Source: Chromatiales bacterium (lineage in GTDB: Bacteria; Pseudomonadota; Gammaproteobacteria; Chromatiales; Chromatiaceae). From it: 6,710 bases of DNA. Location: NCBI GenBank assembly GCA_022360595.1, contig JAKSCN010000148.1, positions 1 through 6,710 of the forward strand, written 5' to 3'. The notes below the pieces were generated by a model, which worked only from the letters and a program-made list of their open reading frames with translations, made no database searches and was not told the origin of the DNA. Positions 1-4,618 of this stretch are shown here, in pieces. A program made the position numbers and the translations under genes. How positions within the stretch are numbered: the first letter of the stretch is position 1; each line of letters starts with the position of its first letter.

Positions 1-49
1 TACTGCTGTTAAGTTGCGCAGAGTCGGTCATTGGCAATGGCTGATTCAT
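1..49 (-). CDS. Possible 5' end of an unidentified minus-strand gene (partial)
   Basis: An ATG at 49-47 on the minus strand opens a frame that stays open to the window edge and reads MNQPLPMTDSAQLNSS. It lies 46 bases downstream of the cca stop in the same direction, so it could be the next gene of the ABC-cca unit. No Shine-Dalgarno sequence precedes it, and 16 codons are too few to recognise a family. An alternative is the 3' end of a convergent plus-strand gene: plus frame 2 is open from the edge to a TAA at 74-76. Neither reading is strong. Confidence 0.22.
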   Translation of the reverse strand, partial: MNQPLPMTDSAQLNSS

Positions 50-65
50 CGGACTATCTGTCTAA

Positions 66-78
66 CTTTATCATAAAG
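66..78. repeat. Short AT-rich palindrome CTTTAT-C-ATAAAG
   Basis: Two perfect 6-base arms flank a single central base, between the cca stop and the possible next start at 49. The one-base centre and AT-rich arms, with no T-run after them on either strand, argue against a Rho-independent terminator. It could be a protein-binding site or chance. The rest of positions 50-95 shows nothing I can name. Confidence 0.25.
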
Positions 79-95
79 CTGAATTGATCCGTCCG

Positions 96-1226
96 TCATC
101 CTGCCAACACCTCAGCCACCGCCTGCAAGCGCCGCTCGCGCAGTGCTTGGCCTAGGGCGGGACCTGAGAGCCCTTCCGCCTGCAGCGCCTGAGCAGAAAT
201 CTCACTAATCGCCTGCAGCGCCGCCGCATAACGGGGGCAGATCGCCTCTGCCTGGTCTGGCCAAAGTGCACTGCAAACCGTTATCAGTAGCTGAAATCGC
301 TCGCGCTGTTGCAGAGCACGCCCCTTCTCCAGGAAGGTGAGAATGCCCTCGGCATCCGCCTCCAAAGCCCTATCAAAGTCTGGCCCCAAGCTCACGGTCA
401 GCTCCAACAGTTCACGGTAGCTCTTCTCCAGAGGCAGATTGAGGGTGCTATCGGCGGCGTTCACCACCGCCTGATAACTGGCACAAGTGTAACGTGCCTC
501 TGGGCTAGAGCTCTTTTGAGTGACCCGTTGTAAAGGCTCCATTACTTTACTGGCCTGTGCTCGGCCATGCCCCTGGATATCGCCCATCTCGCTGGCCATT
601 TCCGGCAAAATCGTCTGCAACGCGCCACAGCGGTGGAGCACTTCAAAAAAGCGCCAGGGCTGGCTCTCACTCAGAGCCCGTTGCAGCTCCTGCCAGATAC
701 GCTCACGTCTCAAAGCATGAACATCATCAGCCGCAGCCATCTTTTTCATTAAGGCATGGGTGCCGTGGGCGACCCGAAATCCCCACTGCCCCAGCTTGGC
801 CGCAAAGCGGGCAATGCGTAGCAGGCGAACCGGATCTTCAACGAAAGCCGGAGAGACATGCCGTAACATGCCGTCATTCAGATCGTCCCGGCCGTTGAAA
901 GGGTCGATGATGTTGCCCTGCTCATCTTCGGCTATGGCGTTGATGGTGAGATCACGACGGATGAGATCTTCTTCCAGGGTCACATCCGGCCCCGCTGAGA
1001 TATCAAACCCCTTGTAGCCCGGGCCGGTTTTGGTTTCGCGGCGGGCCAGCGCATACTCCTCCCCCGTCTCGGGGTGCAGAAATACCGGAAAATCGGAGTC
1101 GGCGCGCCGGTAGCCTAGGTCGAGCATAGCCTTCTCCGTGGCGCCAACCACGACCCAGTCACGATCCTTGACCTCCAGATCGAGCAGCTTGTCTCGCACT
1201 GCACCACCGACAAGATAGATTTTCAC
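96..1226 (-). CDS. cca: CCA-adding tRNA nucleotidyltransferase, HD-less (type 2-like)
   Basis: This enzyme adds or repairs the 3'-terminal CCA of tRNAs in the cytoplasm, using CTP and ATP without a nucleic acid template. The 376-residue protein starts at GTG (1226-1224), giving VKIYLVGGAVRDKLL, which aligns directly with the E. coli Cca N-terminus. A longer frame reaches an ATG at 1274 but only adds residues read from inside the ABC gene. GGAGG at 1238-1234, seven bases upstream, supports the GTG. Visible class II motifs are GGAVRD (7-12), the catalytic metal-binding DRD (Asp21, Asp23), RRDLTINA (90-97), EDPVRLLRIARF (130-141) and the nucleotide-selecting region RRERIWQEL (173-181). The C-terminal half diverges: where E. 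coli has its His-Asp metal motif (LCHDLGKG), this protein reads about YTCASYQ (246-252), so the 2',3'-cyclic phosphodiesterase/phosphatase activity should be absent. Its length (E. coli about 412) fits the HD-less bacterial type 2 subfamily. The GTGA overlap with the upstream ABC gene implies translational coupling. Identification is secure. Confidence 0.96.
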   Translation of the reverse strand: MKIYLVGGAVRDKLLDLEVKDRDWVVVGATEKAMLDLGYRRADSDFPVFLHPETGEEYALARRETKTGPGYKGFDISAGPDVTLEEDLIRRDLTINAIAEDEQGNIIDPFNGRDDLNDGMLRHVSPAFVEDPVRLLRIARFAAKLGQWGFRVAHGTHALMKKMAAADDVHALRRERIWQELQRALSESQPWRFFEVLHRCGALQTILPEMASEMGDIQGHGRAQASKVMEPLQRVTQKSSSPEARYTCASYQAVVNAADSTLNLPLEKSYRELLELTVSLGPDFDRALEADAEGILTFLEKGRALQQRERFQLLITVCSALWPDQAEAICPRYAAALQAISEISAQALQAEGLSGPALGQALRERRLQAVAEVLAG

Positions 1227-3031
1227 GCCTCGGCCTCCAGCATCTTCTCCCGCTCCTCTTGCTGGAGCAGCCACATGTTGTGGTAGGTGCCCTGCTGCTG
1301 CATCAGCTCACGGTGATTGCCCTGCTCAATGATGCGCCCGGCATCCATTACCAGGATTCGGTCAGCGTCGACTACCGTAGAGAGCCGGTGGGCAATCACC
1401 AGCGTGGTGTGATCGGCTGCCACTTCTCGCAGGGTCTCCTGGATCGCCTGTTCCGTCTTGCTGTCGAGAGACGATGTGGCCTCGTCGAAAACCAGAATCC
1501 GGGGCTGTTTAAGGATGGCTCTGGCGATGGCGATACGCTGTTTCTCACCGCCGGAGAGTTTCAGCCCGCGTTCACCCACCACCGTCTCATAGCCCTGGGG
1601 CAGCGACTCGATGAACTCGCGGATATGGGCCATGCCTGCCGCCGCTTTGATCTCTTCCATCGTGGCATCCGGGCGGCCGTAGGCGAGATTATAGTAAATG
1701 GTATCGTTAAACAGCACCGTGTCCTGGGGGACGATACCAATCACCTCACGCAGGCTATCTTGGGTGAGGTCGCGTACATCCTGCCCATCAACGGTTACCT
1801 TGCCTGCCGTCACGTCGTAGAAGCGGAACAGCAGCCTAGAGAGGGTCGATTTACCCGCCCCGCTGTGGCCAACCACCGCCACCTTCTCACCGGGGTTAAT
1901 GGTGAAATCAACATCGTGCAGAATGGGGCGGTCCTCTTGATAAGCGAAGTCAACGTGGCTGAAACAGACCTCACCGTCTGTCAGTTTCAGCTTGGTGGCA
2001 TCGGGTTTATCCTGAATCTCGGGTTGGCGCTCCAGTAGCTTGAAGATCAGATCCATATCCGCCAGGGAATATTTGATCTGACGGTAGACGATACCGAGAA
2101 AGTTGAGCGGAATGAAAAGCTGCAGCAGAAAGGCGTTGACCAGCACCAGATCGCCAATGCTCATGCTCCCTTCAACCACACCGTTGGCGGCAAAGAACAT
2201 AATCGCCGCCACACCAACACCGATAATCGCCCCCTGACCAAAGTTGAGCAGTGACATGGAAGTCTGGCTCATTACCGCCTTGCCTTCCCACTCATCCAGG
2301 GTGCCGTCAAAGCGCTCCAGCTCCAGGCGTTCATTGCCGAAATACTTGACCGTCTCATAGTTGATCAGGCTATCCAGCGCCCGGCCGTTGGATTCGGACT
2401 CCAGTCGGTTCATCTGCAACCGATAGTCCATCCGCCACTCGGTCACGGCAAAGGTGAAGGCGACATAGATGGCCACGGTGCCAAAGGTGACCAGCGTGAA
2501 GATGATGTCGTACTGGGTGAGCAGAATCACCGCCACCAGTGAGAACTCCACCAGCATCGGCATGATGCTGAACACCATGTAATTCAGAATTGAGCTGACA
2601 CTGCGGGTACCGCGCTCCAGGTCACGGCTGATGGCGCCGGTCTGGCGTTCCAGATGAAAACGCAGCGAGAGATTGTGCAGATGGGTCAGCACCTGGGTGG
2701 AGAGCCGCCGCATGGCGTGATAACGCACCCGGGCAAACACCACATCACGCAGCTCATTGAACAGTGAGCTGCTCACTTTCAGCACGCCATAGGCGACCAG
2801 CAACATCACCGGCAGAACAAGCAGTACCTCCTCGTTCTGATCCAGCTTATCGACAATCTCTTTCAGTACGACGGGAATACCCACATTGGCAACTTTTGCC
2901 AGAACCAGGCATCCAAGAGCTATCAATGCGCGCCCACGGTAGTCCCACAGGTAGGGGAGCATATTGCGCAGATTGTGCCAATCCCGGCGATCTCTATGAG
3001 GTTTTGTCTGGGCTAAAAGGTTATGTGACAT
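1223..3031 (-). CDS. Atm1-type ABC half-exporter (fused membrane and ATPase domains)
   Basis: This 602-residue half-transporter should work as a homodimer in the inner membrane. Bacterial Atm1 and mitochondrial ABCB7/Atm1 export glutathione-linked species (GSSG, glutathione persulfides, metal-glutathione conjugates), with links to Fe-S biogenesis and heavy-metal tolerance. An N-terminal soluble stretch (1-30) precedes a six-helix membrane domain (about 33-330). Atm1 hallmarks in it are TGAISRDLERGTRSV (131-145) and NYETVKYFGNERLELERFD (224-242). The ATPase domain (about 350-590) has Walker A GHSGAGKST (388-396), a Q-loop at Gln436, the signature LSGGEKQR (492-499), Walker B ILVFDEA (512-518, catalytic Glu517), the D-loop SSLD and H-loop His548. 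All catalytic residues are present. The ATG at 3031-3029 is the only start, because an in-frame TGA lies five codons upstream; a weak GAAAG sits nine bases before it. The stop overlaps the cca start. The substrate cannot be read from the sequence. Generic lipid or drug exporters are less likely given the Atm1 motifs. Confidence 0.93.
   Translation of the reverse strand: MSHNLLAQTKPHRDRRDWHNLRNMLPYLWDYRGRALIALGCLVLAKVANVGIPVVLKEIVDKLDQNEEVLLVLPVMLLVAYGVLKVSSSLFNELRDVVFARVRYHAMRRLSTQVLTHLHNLSLRFHLERQTGAISRDLERGTRSVSSILNYMVFSIMPMLVEFSLVAVILLTQYDIIFTLVTFGTVAIYVAFTFAVTEWRMDYRLQMNRLESESNGRALDSLINYETVKYFGNERLELERFDGTLDEWEGKAVMSQTSMSLLNFGQGAIIGVGVAAIMFFAANGVVEGSMSIGDLVLVNAFLLQLFIPLNFLGIVYRQIKYSLADMDLIFKLLERQPEIQDKPDATKLKLTDGEVCFSHVDFAYQEDRPILHDVDFTINPGEKVAVVGHSGAGKSTLSRLLFRFYDVTAGKVTVDGQDVRDLTQDSLREVIGIVPQDTVLFNDTIYYNLAYGRPDATMEEIKAAAGMAHIREFIESLPQGYETVVGERGLKLSGGEKQRIAIARAILKQPRILVFDEATSSLDSKTEQAIQETLREVAADHTTLVIAHRLSTVVDADRILVMDAGRIIEQGNHRELMQQQGTYHNMWLLQQEEREKMLEAEA
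1234..1238 (-). promoter_or_regulatory. Ribosome binding site that fixes the cca GTG start
   Basis: The minus strand reads GGAGG, then a seven-base spacer CCGAGGC, then GTG. This is close to the ideal Shine-Dalgarno sequence and spacing. It lies inside the last codons of the ABC exporter gene and is the main reason for preferring the GTG at 1226 over the upstream in-frame ATG at 1274. Confidence 0.75.
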
Positions 3032-3169
3032 GCTAAAATGCTTTCAATCTTAAAGAAAATCTCTCATGCTTAGCGGATTCTATATGAATTTGGAAGCTGA
3101 TAGCTAAGTTAAGCGGCAGGCATCTTACACAAAAAAACCGCTGAAGATGCCCCCGCCGGGAATGTGGAT
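3032..3169. promoter_or_regulatory. Divergent intergenic region carrying both promoters
   Basis: This is the only gap long enough to drive both units, and it is more AT-rich than the flanking genes. For the minus strand, the best candidate pair is TTAGCT (3107-3102) and TATAGA (3084-3079) with 17 bases between, matching the sigma-70 consensus at 3 and 4 of 6 positions; this is weak. I found no convincing plus-strand promoter. CTTAGC (3069-3074) and GCTAAG (3103-3108) form a loose inverted repeat, and CTTAGCGG and TTAAGCGG (3069-3076, 3109-3116) a near-direct repeat, so an operator is possible but unproven. A run of seven A lies at 3131-3137. The last 57 bases (3113-3169) are open in frame with the S24-like gene. 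Confidence 0.45.
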
Positions 3170-3514
3170 ATGACCCAAGATTGCAGTTACAACGAACTTT
3201 ACCCTCTCCAGGTGCTGGACGACAGCATGGAGCCGGAATTCCCCGAGAAGTGCATTATCGTGATCGAACCTGCCGAGGTTTGCGCCACCGGCGCCTATGT
3301 GATCGCCACCGTCAACGGCGAGCGCTGGTTCCGCCAGTTTGTGAAAGGTGACAATGGCGAGGCCAGGCTGGTGGCGGTCAACAGCAGCTACTCCGACATC
3401 CCTCTGGAGGGCGCCAGCTACAAGATAGAGGGGGTTATTGTGCAACGGAATGTCAAACGCGACATCAAACATTATAAGCCCTACCAGCCCGATAACGGAG
3501 TTGAGCTTCAGTAA
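3170..3514 (+). CDS. Stand-alone S24/LexA-like peptidase-fold protein heading the efflux operon
   Basis: This 114-residue protein resembles the C-terminal domain of LexA, UmuD and phage repressors (peptidase S24). DDSMEP (17-22) matches the nucleophile motif with Ser19, and GAYVIATVNGERWFRQF (41-57) matches the strands that normally carry the general-base Lys. The LexA Ser119-Lys156 spacing is 37 and UmuD Ser60-Lys97 is 37; here the position about 36 after Ser19 is Arg55, so the catalytic Lys appears replaced. There is no helix-turn-helix domain, and only 18 residues precede the Ser, leaving no room for a cleavable linker. No signal peptide or membrane segment is seen, so it is probably cytoplasmic. 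ATG 3170 is preferred: GGGA lies eight bases upstream. GTG 3164 is the alternative and adds two residues. The gene ends three bases before the adaptor start, implying cotranscription. Its role is unknown; a small-molecule or protein-binding regulator is only a guess. Confidence 0.8.
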   Translation: MTQDCSYNELYPLQVLDDSMEPEFPEKCIIVIEPAEVCATGAYVIATVNGERWFRQFVKGDNGEARLVAVNSSYSDIPLEGASYKIEGVIVQRNVKRDIKHYKPYQPDNGVELQ

Positions 3515-3517
3515 CCG

Positions 3518-4579
3518 ATGAAATACCGCTGGCTGGCCACTCTCTTTTTCTGCTCTCTTCCACTGTTGCTGTTGATTGGTTGTTCCAAGTCCCAAGAGAG
3601 CAGCGCAGGCAAACCGCGTCGCCCCCCCCCACAGCACCTGGTAGAGGGATACACTGTCGAACGCCAGGCGGTGAGCAGCGCCCACCAGCGTACCGGCACC
3701 CTGCGGGCCAGACGCACGGTACGCATCCACAGCCAGGAAGAGGGTAAAGTGACCCAGGCTCCCTTCTACGAGGGAGACCGGGTGAAGAAGGATCAGCGTA
3801 TCGTCACCCTGGCCGATGAGCTGCTGCGAGCCGAACTGAAAAAACTCCAGGCAACAGCCAAACAGGCCTCGGTCGACCTACAGCGGCTCAATAAGCTGGC
3901 GAAGAAACGGGCCGTATCCGACGATGAACTGATCCGCGCCCGCACCGCCCTGGATGTAGCCGACGCCGGCAGAAAGCTGCTGGAGACCCGGCTGGGTTAC
4001 ACTCGGATCACCGCCCCCTTCGATGCGGTAATCACTGAGCGCATGGTTGAGCCGGGTGATGTGGTGGCCCGCCATGCTCACCTGTTGACCCTGAGCGATC
4101 CTAATTCGCTGGTGACTGAACTGAGTGTCTCAGAGTTGTTGCTACCCCAGATCGCCACCGGCGATACGGTGGAGGTGACTATCGATGCCCTGGGCAGCAG
4201 GCGCTTCCCCGGCCGCATTCTGCGCATTCACCCCGATTTAGACCCGGTTACCCATCAGGGTACGGTGGAAGTGGTGCTTGAGCCTGTGCCGGACAATGCC
4301 CGCTCCGGACAGTTTGCCCGCATCACCTTAAAAACGGTTGCTACAGATCGCATGTTGGTCCCCTTTGCATCCGTTCAGCACGACCGTGACGGCGAGTTTG
4401 TCTACCTCTTGAACGGGGAGCAGGAGGCTATCCGCCAGGGGGTGCGCTCCGGCATCCGTATCGCCGATAAAATTGAGATTCTTGAAGGCCTGAACCCTGG
4501 TGATCAGGTTATACAACGCGGTTTTCTTGGTCTAAATGTTGGCAAAAAGGTAAAAGTGGTGAATAAGGCTGCAGGCTAA
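3518..4579 (+). CDS. RND efflux periplasmic adaptor lipoprotein (membrane fusion protein, HlyD/AcrA-like)
   Basis: This adaptor bridges an RND pump in the inner membrane and an outer-membrane channel. The N-terminus has a basic start (MKYRW), a hydrophobic core and the lipobox LIGC (19-22), so Cys22 should be lipidated; Ser at +2 is not the inner-membrane-retaining Asp. A low-complexity linker (about 23-40, with PRRPPP) contains a nine-C tract. The two halves of the lipoyl-like (barrel-sandwich) domain lie at about 65-100 (EEGKVTQAPFYEGDRVKK) and 161-193 (YTRITAPFDAVITERMVEPG). Between them is a short alpha-helical hairpin (about 101-158). A beta-barrel follows (about 195-272, ending SGQFARITL), then a membrane-proximal domain (about 275-350). 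At 353 residues it is slightly short for the family, consistent with the brief hairpin. The ATG at 3518 lies three bases after the S24-like stop; its own ribosome site is weak (GAG, 12 bases upstream), so coupling is likely. The pumped substrate is not evident. Confidence 0.92.
   Translation: MKYRWLATLFFCSLPLLLLIGCSKSQESSAGKPRRPPPQHLVEGYTVERQAVSSAHQRTGTLRARRTVRIHSQEEGKVTQAPFYEGDRVKKDQRIVTLADELLRAELKKLQATAKQASVDLQRLNKLAKKRAVSDDELIRARTALDVADAGRKLLETRLGYTRITAPFDAVITERMVEPGDVVARHAHLLTLSDPNSLVTELSVSELLLPQIATGDTVEVTIDALGSRRFPGRILRIHPDLDPVTHQGTVEVVLEPVPDNARSGQFARITLKTVATDRMLVPFASVQHDRDGEFVYLLNGEQEAIRQGVRSGIRIADKIEILEGLNPGDQVIQRGFLGLNVGKKVKVVNKAAG
3622..3630 (+). repeat. Homopolymeric tract of nine C within the adaptor gene
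   Basis: Nine consecutive C cover codons 35-38 of the adaptor, just after the lipobox. Losing one C brings a TAG into frame at 3642-3644; gaining one brings a TAA into frame at 3745-3747. Either change would leave only the signal peptide and linker, a layout compatible with slipped-strand on/off switching. Confidence 0.9.
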
Positions 4580-4591
4580 GGTGAGGCCTGC
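4571..4591 (+). other. GC-rich hairpin at the adaptor-permease junction
   Basis: GCAGGC (4571-4576) and GCCTGC (4586-4591) form a perfect six-pair stem around a nine-base loop, extendable by one T-G wobble. The loop contains the adaptor stop codon TAA (4577-4579). No T-run follows, so it is not a standard Rho-independent terminator. It could tune mRNA decay or the adaptor-to-permease ratio, or be chance. Confidence 0.35.
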
Positions 4592-4597
4592 CAATCA

Positions 4598-4618
4598 ATG
4601 ACCACAACTAACAGATGA
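4598..4618 (+). promoter_or_regulatory. Possible six-codon mini-ORF coupled to the permease start (ATGA)
   Basis: ATG at 4598 opens MTTTNR followed by TGA at 4616-4618, which overlaps the permease ATG at 4615 as ATGA. An AGGTGAGG stretch (4579-4586) lies upstream at a rather long spacing of 11 bases. The permease start has no Shine-Dalgarno sequence of its own, so re-initiation after this mini-ORF is a plausible way to translate it. A mini-ORF this short could also be coincidence. Confidence 0.28.

Noticed and set aside
64..80. Rho-independent terminator after cca
   Set aside because: The CTTTAT/ATAAAG palindrome is AT-rich, has almost no loop and is not followed by a T-run.
1227..1274. Longer cca start at ATG 1274
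   Set aside because: The extra 16 residues are read from inside the ABC gene and do not resemble Cca. The GTG at 1226 has an ideal ribosome site and gives the conserved N-terminus.
1259..2038. 259-codon open frame on the plus strand inside the ABC exporter gene
   Set aside because: It is antisense to the ATPase domain, whose motifs are all intact on the minus strand. The frame shows no recognisable domain and is explained by codon bias of the real gene.
3147..3173. Eight-codon mini-ORF (MPPPGMWI) whose TGA overlaps the S24-like ATG at 3170 as ATGA
   Set aside because: It has no ribosome site, and the S24-like ATG has its own GGGA at good spacing, so chance is the simplest explanation.
3125..3730. 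201-codon open frame on the minus strand opposite the S24-like and adaptor genes
   Set aside because: It spans two real plus-strand genes and their junction, has no family resemblance, and its openness reflects codon bias of the opposite strand.
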